Below are positions 35,130 to 46,522 of a stretch of 64,000 bases of DNA, one piece after another. Both the position numbers and the translations under genes were made by a program. The first letter of the stretch is position 1, and each line of letters starts with the position of its first letter. The notes under the pieces are model-generated. The model did no database searches. It saw only the letters and a program-made list of their open reading frames with translations, and had not been told where the DNA came from. This DNA comes from Dactylorhiza incarnata (taxonomy: Eukaryota; Streptophyta; Magnoliopsida; Asparagales; Orchidaceae), in the NCBI GenBank assembly GCA_033032865.1, contig JAWHQI010000304.1, forward strand, positions 1,339,001 to 1,403,000, read 5' to 3'.

Positions 35130-36665
35130 TGATGCGCACTCATACAAGACTCCCATTTATTTATATGCATAAGAAGGGGTGGTTACTCCCCAAGGCCACT
35201 ACCATGATGAGGGGATAGTGGGGAAGCGGGCAAGCCCACTCCCTCCATTACCAACCGCCCTCGTCGGACCACCCGCAACCACGCGGTAATGCTACCGCGC
35301 TGCGCTACCGCATGGTAGCCCACGCGATAGCGCGCAGCCCGCCCCTCCACGGGGGCGCGGCCTAACCGCACCCCTAGTGGGGTACGACCAAGCTGCACCC
35401 CCTTGGGGTGCGGCCAAGCCCCACCCTTAGTGGGGTGCGGCCAAGCCGCACCCTTAGTGGGGTGCGGCCAAGCCGCACCCTTAGTGGGGTGCGGACAAGC
35501 CGCACCCCTCTTATGGTGCGGCCAGGCCGCACCCCTAGTGGGGTGCGGCCAAGCCGCACCTCTAGTGGGGTGCGACCAAGTTGCACCCATAGTGGGGTGG
35601 GGCCAAGCCGCACCCCTAGTGGGGTGCGGCCAAACCGCATCCCTTGGGGTGCGGTCAAACCCCCTCCCCATGAAAGGGTTCGAGGGTGTCCACCCTCTCC
35701 AGGCTCGCTGTGCGCCCTTTGGGACCCGGATTTCGCCCGGAGCGCTCCCACACTCGTAACGTGCTTAGAACGCCTCTAAGCGCGTTCGGAGCACTTCCGT
35801 GTTCGTTGCACGCTCAGAACGATTCTGAGCGCGCTTGCGTGCTCAGAGCACTTTCATATTTCGGGCACACTCACTTTTTGTCTTTCTAGCATGCTCACAT
35901 TTTGTCTTTTTAGTTTCTCAGATTGCAGAAACGTCTTGTCGCCTTTTTCGCCTTCAATAAAGCTGCCCAAACTGCCCGAACTGCCGGAACTGCCCAGGGG
36001 TGAGACGGTCATTTATGAAAAATGGCGATCCGTGCACTCCAAATCGGAAAACGTGATTCGTCCGCCAGGTGGTTACGGTGGTTACAACGACGAAATTACC
36101 GGGCTACCCCCGACCAAAGCTATAAAAGGAGCTCAGAGCCTTCATTTGAGGGGACCTTGCCTTCTGCACCCGGGAGAGCTCCTTGAAGATTTTCACGGAA
36201 TTCTCCTTCGGCGCTTGAAGATCTCCGTGGACTTGAAGATTTCCTTCATCCCGAAAGGCGACTCGGCATTCTCACTTTTGTTCTCCGGAGCATCTCACTT
36301 TTGTTCTCCCGAAAGGCGACTCAGCATTCTCACTTTTGTTCTCCATTATTCTCAGAAGGAAAAAGACTTAGTTTGTCTGGAGGTGGTCTGTTACCTTCGG
36401 AACTCTCTCTCTCTCTATTATTGTAACGAGCAGCGGCCTGTCGCGCTCGAGTTCTAAGTCTCTAATTGTAACCCCCCAGAAGATAGTGGAAGTTGGTCGG
36501 CACGGCTCCGACCGCGTGGTTTTTTACCCTTTCCGGATTTTCCACGTTAAAAAGTCTCAATGTACTCAACGAATCTCTAATTGACTGTTTGCGCGCTCGG
36601 TCCGCTTCCGAGCTAAGATGGTTCAATTCGACCGGTCTACCAAAGCACCCGAGCGACCCGCAACA
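35130..36665 (+). repeat. 3' LTR of Tat-like element
   Basis: About 1536 bp, from TGATGCGCAC to CGACCCGCAACA. It contains the hairpin array (35385-35660), a TATA box (36121-36128) and the segment equivalent to 1734-1883. It differs from the 5' copy more than either Athila LTR pair differs, in line with greater age. The start is inferred because the other LTR's start is out of view. Confidence 0.85.
35385..35660 (+). repeat. Tandem hairpin array (3' LTR)
   Basis: About 10 units of the same 27-bp hairpin repeat as at 29085-29420, with fewer copies and more stem mismatches. Confidence 0.88.
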
Positions 36666-37820
36666 ATACATATGCATATCCTTTAAGGTTACTCAAATGT
36701 CTAGAAGAGGTTATAAATTGGAGCTTGCGAACCTACGAGTACGATCCTAAACAACAACATAGTTCCCACTGCCGGTGAAAAAGATGAACTTTTTACTGAG
36801 ATGTGAGACAATGCACGAGAGGCACCCGCACGACCGCGACGATACCCCGACGACGAAAGTGCCCTGCACAACGGCGCTTTCGCTGCTCGCAAGCCACCAA
36901 GACTAGTTCCAGGCTGTTCCAACATTGTTGTTGGAGAGGACTACGGAGGGTGAGGATGCTTCCCTGCTTCACTGAATGATTGAATCATTGGCCGACATCT
37001 AAGAATCCAAGAGGAGAATGGATGAATGAGCGTGAATGGCGGAAGCGGCAGGTATCGATGGACGATGGGGAGTTTAGAGAAGGAAGCGAGAATATCAGAG
37101 AGGGATTGGGATTTGGGAGGGGTAGCGGCAAGCATAGGAGGGAACTGTCGTCGACTCGTCGGCGTCGGCGCCCACTTACCAGCGAAGGTCGTCGCTGGAC
37201 GCTGGCAGCCTCAGCTCGCTTTCGGCAAACGAAAAAGGATCGAAATGACCTAGCAGCGGAAAAACACGCCGCGCCTGGAGTAGATTTCGCGAAAACACAC
37301 TCGGGCACGTGCCCGGGTGTGTCTAGGCGTGGGTCCGCCCATGCGTGCGATAGTATTCCCTCCAAACGATCGAATGTGCCTTTCCTGTCAAACGCGAAGC
37401 TTTTGAATGTTTCAGACCATAGCTTCATTCTCTGTCTGATTTTCTCAAATTATGGCGATCTCTTTCTCGGAGAATTGCTCTTTAAGCTCTTGATTTTCAT
37501 TTCTTGCAATTTCTAGAGATTCCTTCACATGCCTAATAAATTGAAACTCCCACTAAAGGGGGATGAAACTCCCGCTGAAGGGGATGAAACCTTCCGTCTA
37601 CCATGGACGTCGTCTCCATCTGAACCACCAAGGTCGGGATGGTGGGAGATCAACAGAGCGAACCACATCCACGACCAGGAGGGCGATGGACGTGCGGTGG
37701 GAGGGAAGAGGTAGAACAAACGGCGGCAAGTGCGATGGGGCGAGCTTTTGGGGCGGACATAAGAGTCGGCGAGCATGTCGGTGTTGGTTTAGGAGGGGCT
37801 GCAAATAGAGTGTGAGTTTA
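36666..37820. other. Unassigned region right of the retroelement nest
   Basis: Mixed composition. Frames of 60-178 codons exist on both strands (for example 36980-37516 plus, 37428-36985 minus), but none shows a domain, and they overlap each other. GAAACTCCC(A/G)CT(A/G)AAGGGGATGA occurs twice near 37540-37590. I recognise nothing further. Confidence 0.4.
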
Positions 37821-37971
37821 GCTATAGTCCATGCAGAGTTTCTATTTTTGAACAGGTCTGCAGGTCGTACACCTAAACTCATTTCCGCACACAGAGCGCG
37901 GTCGACAATGTGCGACGGGTTGTTGAGGTGGGGTCTTGAACACACGACTAGCTCCTAGATATAGGGATTTA

Positions 37972-38825
37972 GGTAGCGTTTGGGGGAGCTTATTGGCTCC
38001 GGTGCGGCAGGGTGAAAACTCTGTTTACACAAAAAGCTGTGTTTGGTATCAATAAGCAGGTATAAGCCGTTTTCAAAATCAGCGGCTTTTAGTTCATAGC
38101 GCATACGCAGGTTTTTCCTCCATTTCAACCGCACCGCAACCTGCAGCCGCGATTCGCTCCCCCTCGCGCGCGACATCTTCTTCCTTCGCTGTCCATCCTT
38201 CAGCCGATCACTCTCTCCCCTTCGGCCCCTCCGTCCTCTTCGAAGCTACCGCAGAGGCCGTGCTTGCAGGCCGTCCATTCTTCTGTCGATCTCCTAGGGC
38301 ACGCTCGCTCTCTCCCCTTGTTCAAATCCGCAAGAAGAAGCCCCATTATTCCGATCTCCCCCTTCACGGAGAATCTCCAAGCTACTTCGACGCAGATCTG
38401 TGTGTGCTTGCAAGCTTTACTGTGGATCTCCTCTCCCGATCGGCTACCATTTTTGAGGTATAATTTTTTTCCTCATTCCCCTTGTTTCCTCATTCCCATG
38501 GTTATGGTTATTTTGTGATTTTGTGGTTTTATGTGTATGTGTAGTTGTATGTGGAGGTGGTTTTGTAGTCGAATGTGTGATTTTTGTGTAGGGGAATTTG
38601 AGTTGTTGTATGATTGTTTGTGTATGTGTATGTGTGAGTGTTATTGTATATGTGTTTATGTGTGAAGTTTGTGTGTGTGTGTGTGTGTGTGTCAAGTTAG
38701 TATGCTTGTGTGTGTGTTGTTTGTATAATTTCAGTAATTTGATATGTATGTGTTTGTGTGTTAGTGATTGTATGGAGTTTAATTATGCAAAGCCACTTGT
38801 GTGTGTTAGTGATTGTATGGGTATG

Positions 38826-38856
<31 letters not shown>

Positions 38857-40283
38857 TGTTTATATATGATTGTGTGTGTGTTTGTGTGTGCTATATTGTG
38901 TGTGTGTTAGTGATTGTATGGGTATGTATATATATATATGTGTGTGTGTTGTTTATATATGATTGTGTGTGTGTTTGTGTGTGCTATATTGTGTGTGTGT
39001 GTGTGTGATGTATATATGTATCTGTGTGTTTGTGCTGTATATATGTATGTGTGTGTGCTGTTTATATATATGTATGTGTGTGTTGTATATATGTATGTAC
39101 GCGTGTGTGTGTGCTGTTTATATATATGTATTTGTGTGTGTGTGTCCTTTTTGTATGTGTGTGTGCGCTTGAGTGTGTGTGAGTGTTTGTGTGATGTATA
39201 TATGTTTGTGTGTGTGTGTTGTATATATGCATGTGTGTGTGTGTGATGTATATATGTTTGTGTGTGTCCTGTTTGTATGTGTGTGTGTGTCCTGTTTGTA
39301 TATGATTGTGTGTGTGTTGTATATATGCATGTGTGTGTGTGTGTGCTGTATATATGTATGTGTATGTGTGTGTGCTTGAGTGTGTGTGTGTTGTATATAT
39401 GTGTGTGTGTGCTGTATATGTGTGTGTGTGTTGTATATATATATGTATTTGTGTGTGTGTGTGTGTGTCCTGTTTGTATATGATTGTGTGTGTGTGTGTT
39501 GTATATATGCATGTGTCTGTGTGTGCTGTATATATGTATGTGTGTGTGTGTGTGCTTGAGTGTGTGTGTGTGTGTTGTATATATGTGTGTGTGTGCTGTA
39601 TATATGTGTGTGTGTGTGCTGTATATATATATATATATATGTATTTGTGTGTGTGTGTGTGTGTGCCCTGTTTGTATATGATTATGTGTGTGTGCTGTAT
39701 ATATGTATGTGTGTGTGTGCTTGAGTGTGTGTGTGTTTGAGTATGAATGTGTTTGAGTATGAATGTGTATGTGTGATTGTATGTGTGTTCTTGATTGTGC
39801 GTGTATGTATGTGTGTGATTGTAAGTGTATGTGTGTTCGGTTTTGTGTGTTTGTCATCTAATTTTAAAATTGTGTAGATGGGGAAACCGAAATATTTTCA
39901 ATTATGTAGGTGATACACCGAAATATTTGCAAGCAGCTGATGGATATGTGCGTCGAGAGTTAAAAATGTTTTTTGTTATGTTGTTTTGTAATATCTGAAA
40001 AACATTGATATTTTATTTGGTATGTAGTGTGATGTTGATTTTAAATGTTGAAAATGATTTCAGGTATTAAACATAGAATTTAAATTAATTACAAAAAAAT
40101 TAACCTACAAAAACTCCATTTCTGCCAAACAGTTTGTACAAAACAGCTTATCAAAAGCTCTGCAAACTCCATTTCACACAAACAGTTTTTTAACAAAACT
40201 CTGTTTTCCAGAAACAGCACTTTTCCTATCAGCAACAGCTCATCAGCAGCTTTCCATCAGCAACAGCTAACCCAAACTGGCCC
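37972..40283 (+). mobile_element. Non-autonomous PIF/Harbinger element
   Basis: 2312 bp with 3-bp duplication TTA (37969-37971 and 40284-40286). Ends are GGTAGCGTTTGGGGGAGCTT and, reversed, GGGCCAGTTTGGGTTAGCTG. Subterminal AGCTGTTG/GCTGCTGAT motifs are shared with the element at 44469-49655. Inside is a C/T-rich leader (38110-38457), a GT donor at 38458, a 1.3-kb TG array, an acceptor TAG at 39875-39877, then ATGGGGAAACCG, like the first codons of the Myb-like gene in the larger element. The coding region is deleted, so it looks like an internal-deletion derivative. Confidence 0.8.
38520..39850 (+). repeat. TG-rich microsatellite/minisatellite array inside Harbinger intron
   Basis: About 1.3 kb of GTGTGT runs interrupted by GTATATATGTATGTG-type segments. 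All frames of one strand stay open as Cys-Val or Thr-His repeats; these are not genes. Confidence 0.92.
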
Positions 40284-41263
40284 TTAGTGCCGACCTCCAT
40301 CACCAATTGACTTGCAGCCCAACTGGTGATGGAGGTCAGCGCTAAGTCCCTCTATCTAGGAGGTCGCTAGTTCAAGACCCCTCAATAATCTGCCGCACAT
40401 AGACGACCGTGCTCTATGTGCGGAGATGGATTTGGATGTACAGCCTGCAGATCGACCTATTTAAAAATGAAAATCTTGCGTGGACCGTAACAAATTTTAA
40501 TTTATTAAGTATTATTATTTTTATTTAGACGATTGCAAATATTGATTTGATGTCTTGCCCTTAATATATATAATTGAATGCAGCTCAATTACATCATTGG
40601 AGGCGCTAGGCCTGTAAATGAGTCGAGTTCATCAAAAAAAGCTGGCTCCAGCTCGAGTTGTTTTTTTTAGATCGAGCTCGATGAGCTCGTTTTTACTAGC
40701 TCGAGCTTGAGCTCGGTAAACTAGGATCGAGCTCGACCAGCTCGGCTCGAGCTCGAGCTCGACCAACTCGGCTCAAGCTCGACCATCTCAGCTCAATTTT
40801 CTCATTTTCTTAGATTAGAAGCCTTATTTTCTCAGTTCTTAATGATTTCCCTCTCATTTTCTTAGCTCAATTTTTATAACTTAGAAGTCATTTCTAATAC
40901 TATCGAAAAAAAATTAACAAGCAAAATGTCAAAAATTTATCACTAGCAAAATTTATCTAAAAACATACAATGTTGTATTATATTTCTAATCATTCAAACT
41001 AATGCTAATTTTTCATTCCATCTAATTCTAATTTTCCAAGGTATCAGACAGTGATGCTAATGTTGTATTTATATTGGATCTACCATGGTATAAGATAGTT
41101 AACCATTGCCTTACGTAAATAATCCATTTCCCTGAATTATCAAAAACCAAAACAAGACAGGATCAAACACGAACAATTACAGAAACATCGAAGCAAATAT
41201 CGGAATTCATTTACCAGAGGTCCAGTAACAACACATCAAGAGGCAATCAGGTAGATATAGAAA

Positions 41264-42035
41264 ATGAAAGCATTAAAAGAGGATTGCAACGTCGAAATTA
41301 GTAAGGAAAAGATAATGGCTCGAATAAAAACATGGAATAAATACTACCAAGAGATATCAGCAATGCTAGATACTAGTGGATTTGGCTGGGATTGGGAGCG
41401 CAATATAGTGAAGGTAGACAGTGAAGATGTATGGGCCAACTATGTTCAGGTAATATTTTAATTTGACAATTACTTACATGTTTACAAATTTGACAATGCT
41501 AGATATCGCGCTTTTTAAAATATTTTAATTTGACAATTACTTACATGTCTAATTTAAACTGAATTTGTAGGCACACCCGACAGTAAAACATTATCGGAGC
41601 AAAGCGATAGTGAATTGGGGCGACTTAGCTATGATATATGGGGTTGATAGAGCTACTGGAGCTCATGCTGCTACTGCATCTGAGTCAATGAACGAGATCC
41701 ACATTGATGATTCGGTGGACGACAATGTGGTTGAGGAGGTCGAGCCACATACCCAAAAGAAGAAGAAAACATCTGCGGTAGATATTATTGCGGATGCTGT
41801 TTCTGCAATAGCGAGGAACATGGAGCATGAGAACAGTTTGCCTTCTCAGCCGCCGCCGCCGATCTCAAAGCCAGACATGATATATGCAGTCATTGCAGCT
41901 ATTACAGATCTGACTGAGGATGAGGTCATGCAGACTATCGATATGCTGAGTGTTGACGACACGAAGAGCGACGTGTTCATCGCTTTACCGATGCCTATTA
42001 GGAGGACCTGGCTCCGCTTACATTTACGGGGTTGA
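41264..42035 (+). pseudogene. Myb/SANT-like protein of a Harbinger fragment
   Basis: The first open segment (41264-41461) holds the second half of a plant Myb/SANT-like DNA-binding domain (ARIKTWNKYYQEISAML, GFGWDWERNIVKVDSEDVWA). A GT donor follows at about 41451 and an AG acceptor at about 41570. The second segment continues with AHPTVKHYRSKAIVNWGDLAMIYG and ends at 42035. Such proteins accompany the transposase of PIF/Harbinger elements and help bind element ends. The N-terminal half of the domain and the 5' terminus are missing. The fragment ends at 42380 with a Harbinger terminus (reversed: GGCTCCGTTCGCTTCACAGG) followed by TAA. Confidence 0.72.
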
Positions 42036-42639
42036 GTTTATGTGGACTTATGTTTTGTATGGTGTGGCGTTTATGTTCTGTCGTAAACTTATGTTTTTAT
42101 TTTCTGGACTTTATTTTCGACAAAGACTTTATTTCTGTTGTTAATGCGGACTTCTATTTTAATCATGATATTTTAATTCTGTTTAAAATTTTCAATTCCA
42201 TCCATTGAATTCTGACATACAACCGAACAGCGGAATTGTCAATTCCAATTCTGATGACAGAATTCCTGCAGTTAGCCGAACAACAAAATTGGAATTGACT
42301 TCAATTCCAATTCCTGCGGGAATCAGAATTGACTTCAATTCCAATTCCTGCATCTAATTTCCTGTGAAGCGAACGGAGCCTAAGAGTTCATGCGGCAATA
42401 GTCACACAACAGAAATTGAAAAATAAAGCAGTTTTCAGAGACATGAGCTAATATCAAAGACGTTTTCAGAAACAGGAAAATAAAGCAGTTTTCAGAAACA
42501 GAAAAATAAAACCGTTTTCAAAAAGTTTAGTGAAAAATATGAAGCTGTTGTCAGATAGATATCAAAGACGCATGACATCGTCAACCGAAAGAAGTACTTG
42601 CACTGATTTCTTCTCACTCTGCAATTTAAGATATAAATT

Positions 42640-43517
42640 TTAGAAATAATGTGTGTACAAGTAGATAAGATGTGCATACAAATATAATTCATAGTAACGT
42701 AATTTTACCTTGGTCTTTTTTTTAACTCCAAAGTGTTTTCTCAACCAATCCCTCCCACACATCAAAACTTGAACTGTGTCTGTCTTCAACGATGCACGAT
42801 ATTTATCGATGTCCCTACTGCCAGCACTAAAAGTAGCTTCAGAAGCAACTGATGTAATATGAATTGCTAAAATATCTCTTGTCATTGTTGATAAGATCTT
42901 ATACTTTAGTGCATGAACTCTCCGCTATTCTAAAACATCAAAATTTTTTTCACCTCTAATGTGATCTTTCTCCATAGTATAACAATTTTCTTCAAGGTAT
43001 ATATCAAGTTCAGATTATTGAGGTTGAGTGGACTCCACTGATTTCACATAATCAAAATATTCGGACCAATCAGACTGTGTATGCACTCGTCTATTAGAAT
43101 GACTTTATACACCATTCCCTTCAATTTGACCACTCCCCTCACCTTCAACCATATGGTTTTCCACGTACTCGGCATAAAGTCTATGCAAGGTCTCTTTAAC
43201 GAAATTAATTTCACTCTCGGCTCTTTGTGCAGAGTATTATTTGGGAAAAAAGAACTCAAGTGCTCGCATTTTACATCTTGGATCCAAAACAGACGCAACA
43301 GACATTGACAAATTAGAACTTCCTCATTGTCCAGCTCCTTCAATTCAGAACTAGCTGCAAGAGTATCTGTACTAGCTTTGTCTCCAACTTCATTAGCAAT
43401 TGAATCCATATCACCAATTACTCTTTCGATTGTTTCTCCGTGACTCTGCATAACCGGACTAGTTGAATCACCAACAGAGTCCATATCTATGAAGAAACAA
43501 ACAAACAAAGAAATCAA
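42640..43517 (-). pseudogene. hAT transposase C-terminal remnant
   Basis: On the minus strand, [20 protein letters not shown] and a [20 protein letters not shown] segment (42885-42720) are the hAT dimerisation domain near the transposase C-terminus. Upstream, in shifting frames between 43300 and 42900, are KMRALEFFFP, FVKETLHRLYAEYVENHM and EYFDYVKSVES, the preceding RNase H-like part. Several stops and frameshifts. The catalytic Asp residues and N-terminal zinc finger were not found. Confidence 0.8.
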
Positions 43518-44468
43518 TTCTTAAAGCATGGAAAATTACTTGATATTGTTGTACACATTTAATAATCAGTTATTAAATTTAACGATCAATTTCTAAAGCA
43601 AAACAAAACAGAGCTCAAGAGCTTCTGAATGCAGGTTTGAGCATATCGTCAAACAGAGAAATGGAGCAAGAGGTCTAATGATGAAACAACAATAATGCAG
43701 CATGCCTAATATAGCTTGATTCAAAATTTTAAGGTTGTAAGGAGGAAACTTAACCCTCTCATCATGCAGAGTGCAGACATCAATACAAAACATCCGAATA
43801 TTTTAATGCAATAGCAGAAATAAAATCTCAATAGTTGTTAAAAAAATCTGAATCTTTGACCGCGAAGAACTTGACTACTAGAGAGAAAGAAAGAGCACAA
43901 TCTTCTTTTTATTTTTAAACCCTTGATGCAAACACCCAAACCTCAAACCACAATCTCATAAAAAACACAAGAAACAAGAAAAGTGAAAAACCTGAGCATA
44001 GATCTGTTGGTAGAAGATTTGGTTTAATTCTATCAAGATCAACCACGTGCATCCTTTAAAACCAAAAATGATAAAAAAATGCCTGAGCGTAGAATATTAT
44101 GCCCTCAATGGCATCGCGCAGTCGCACGAGATAGGAAAAGTGAAAAACTCCACTCGACGGCGTCGCGCAGTCGCCGCGGTTAGCACTCCATTCGACGGCG
44201 TCACGGACTCCACAGTCTACTCGACGACGGCGCAGAAATGCTAGAAACCCCAACCTTCTCGCGTGAAAGGGGGAGTGGACGCGTAGCGGGAAGAGGGCCA
44301 GACTCCAGAGTCTGCTTAGTAGGCAGCGGCAAAACGAAAGCCTAAAAAAATCTACAAATAATATTATTATCTATAATAAATAGAAAATTTATTATGATTT
44401 AACATGTATTTTGTAATATGTATAGTAGATTAAATTTTTTTTAATTAAAAGCTCGCGAACAAGATTTA
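43518..44468. other. Region between hAT remnant and Harbinger element
   Basis: No clear coding sequence. Around 44060-44300 a GC-richer stretch with CGACGGCGTCGCG may be the untranslated 5' part of the decayed hAT gene. Confidence 0.35.
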
Positions 44469-44875
44469 GGGTCTGTTTGGGAGAGCTGTTGCGGATTGAG
44501 AAGCTGCTGATTGAACAGAGCTCTTTAGACAGAGCTCTTTGAGGAGCTGTTTTGAAAAGCTGCAGTCTGTTTGGATGGTCTGTGGATAAGCGCTGATTGA
44601 ACAGAGCTCTTTCAAATAAAACTGTTTGGTAGAACAGCTTATTGAGAGCTATTTTTTTAAACGAAAATACTAATATATATTGTTCTCAAACATTAAAACA
44701 TATCAATAAAAATAAATATTGTTCTCAAATACAACATCAAATGGTAGGTTCTCCGGTGCGTTCATTCCACTTTATTCAATCATTCTTCGTCACCTGCACA
44801 ATAAAAAAATTTGATATTACTCATACTTTTGTTTAATATGATTTCAAGAGTTTGTTAAAAATATGATCTGAAATT

Positions 44876-46191
44876 TTATCTGGGGGTGTTGTACACTTCT
44901 TCAGCAATACTATCTCGTACATCAGACATATAATCAGATCCCCCGTCATCAAACATATCAGTCTCAATAGCATCCTCTGTCGTATGATCATCATCCTCTG
45001 GTGGTATGAACGAGTCATCAGCATCGCAAGCATTAAATTCTGGGTCCCATCGAGATGGATGTCTACGAATGAAGTTATGCAATATCATGGTAGCTAGTAC
45101 AATTGAACGTTGTTTATTGAAATTGTACTGTGACATTTTTTGAAGAATGTGCCACTTTTTCTTCCAAACTCCAAACGTCCGCTCTATCACACTTCGAAGA
45201 GATGAATGTGCCTTATTGAAATGCTCATGTCTGTCATGGACGGGGCGACTCCCACGTGCAAAATCTGCCAAATGATATCTTGTTTCTGGATATGGTTTTA
45301 AATAACCCGTCTTTAATGGATATCCAACATCCACTAAATAATATTTACCTGTAATTACTTGTTATGTTAACCATAATAATATTGTAGCGAATGATTAAAG
45401 AATATACAATCATTTATTACACAAATTACCTTGAGGAGGATGCGGAAAATGTAGTCTATCGTCTGACAAAGCCCGCGCGAAGATACGACTATCATGAGCG
45501 GATCCTTCCCACCCAGCCAGTGCAAATGTGAAGCACATATTGAAATCACAAACATCCATCACATTTTGCGTTGTTGTGTCATGACACCAATATATCTAAC
45601 TTGATCATCAACAGGTATCCTCGCATCTACATGTGTTCCGTCAATTGCACCAACGCAGTCCTTAAAAAATGGTATGTAACGGGCATCATATCTTATTTCA
45701 GGAGGTGTTTCTCTAAATTGACGATCAATTGGTTTTATAACATCAACTGACAGTAGCAATAATGATCTAAGTCCTTTTGAAAAAAATCTACTTATAGTTT
45801 CAGTTGAGTGTTGAAATCGCTCTTTTGTCAATCTAATAGAGCCTCCATGTGCTAGGATGTACAATATAATTCCTAGGATTTCTCTTGAGGTTGTGCGTTG
45901 TGATCCATGAAATTCATGATCGTTTTCTAGTTTTCTAAGCAAATCAATAAATATTCGCTTTGACATTCTAAACGCGTCATGAATTCTATCCGGGTGCCCT
46001 TCAAGCAACTCTTTCAACCAAAGCTCCCCGATTTGCTTAGACGTCATGCATGGTCTCTTCTCCCGTATGCAATTATTTAGCTCATCTATTGCTGAGATAA
46101 CTTTATTACAGTATTCAATATGTTGTACCCTTTCTGGAGAAAGACAAGGCGAATTTCCCGAATCGTCACTGTTCGAGTCATATGCTTCCAT
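44876..46191 (-). pseudogene. PIF/Harbinger transposase (DDE), one frameshift
   Basis: Catalyses excision and insertion of the element at TWA sites. Exon 1 is 46191-45430, intron 45429-45349 (GTAATTTG...TTACAG), exon 2 is 45348-44876, ending TAA. An N-terminal helical segment precedes the DDE fold. The catalytic residues are Asp in VGAIDGTH (about 45640), Asp in GWEGSAHDSR (about 45490) and Glu in SVIERTFGVWKKKW (about 45160). A conserved LHFPHPP segment precedes the splice and YYLVDVGYPLKTGYLKPY follows it. A 1-nt frameshift lies near 45585, between the DQVRYIG and TQNVMDVCDF segments. The C-terminus is acidic. Length without the shift is about 411 aa, normal for the family. The homologous host gene ALP1 is excluded by the transposon context. 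Confidence 0.88.
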
Positions 46192-46256
46192 TATCTAAAA
46201 GAGACAACACATAACATGAATTTAGATTAGGATATAAAACATCACAGTATAAACAT

Positions 46257-46372
46257 CACAGTATAGACATCACAGCAAAAAAACATCACAGCAAAAAAAC
46301 ATCACAGCAAAAAAACGTCACAGCAAAAAAACATCACAGCAAAAAAACATCACAAGATAAAAAAGACATCAC
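46257..46372. repeat. Short tandem repeat between the Harbinger genes
   Basis: About seven copies of a 16-17-bp unit AACATCACAGCAAAAA between the transposase 5' end and the Myb-like gene. Confidence 0.75.
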
Positions 46373-46522
46373 ATAAAAGTCTTACTAAAATAGTTCATTA
46401 CAGAATAGTTTTAATAATAAACTAACAGGATAAAAAACTCCACGTAGTCTTTTGAAAAACACAGCACACAACAGCCTAAAATGACACGATCATTGCATCA
46501 TGTTCTCAAAAACACTTTTGAT

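Larger units (their letters stand above)
29034..36665 (+). mobile_element. Tat-like Gypsy element without RT or integrase (right-hand part)
   Basis: Consists of the rest of the 5' LTR (29039-30415), primer site, a rearranged gag/protease ORF, tandem repeats, an antisense spliced gene, a polypurine tract and a 3' LTR (35130-36665). The internal region is 4.7 kb. I find no RT, RNase H or integrase motif on either strand, so the element is presumably mobilised in trans or dead. The Gag core and C-terminal motif resemble the Tat/Grande group. Its left end lies beyond the window. Confidence 0.82.
37821..40491. mobile_element. Foldback (long inverted repeat) element split by a Harbinger insertion
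   Basis: Left part 37821-37971 and right part 40287-40491 rejoin into a nearly complete palindrome of about 356 bp. Arms match over about 160 bp, for example GGGGTCTTGAAC, CTCCTAGATA and GACCTCCATCACCA in opposite orientation. Outer ends are GCTATAGTCCATGC and, reversed, GTTACGGTCCACGC. No coding capacity. Exact ends and target duplication not resolved. Confidence 0.65.
40609..44468 (-). mobile_element. Decayed hAT-like element
   Basis: A left end with TAGGCCTGTAAATGAGTCGAG at about 40608 and subterminal clusters of GAGCTCGAGCTCG (40640-40790) is typical of plant hAT ends. The transposase C-terminus lies at 42640-43310 on the minus strand. GCTCGCGAAC near 44450 may be the other subterminal region, but no matching terminus is seen, and the Harbinger element begins at 44469. 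A Harbinger fragment (about 41260-42380) lies within. Boundaries are inferred. Confidence 0.5.

Noticed and set aside
36985..37428. 147-codon minus ORF as a host gene
   Set aside because: Overlapped by a longer plus frame, no recognisable domain, and no convincing splice context.
38598..39857. Long open frames on both strands (Cys-Val-rich, Thr-His-rich), up to 316 codons
   Set aside because: They read a TG/CA array; several frames are open at once on each strand and no domain is present.
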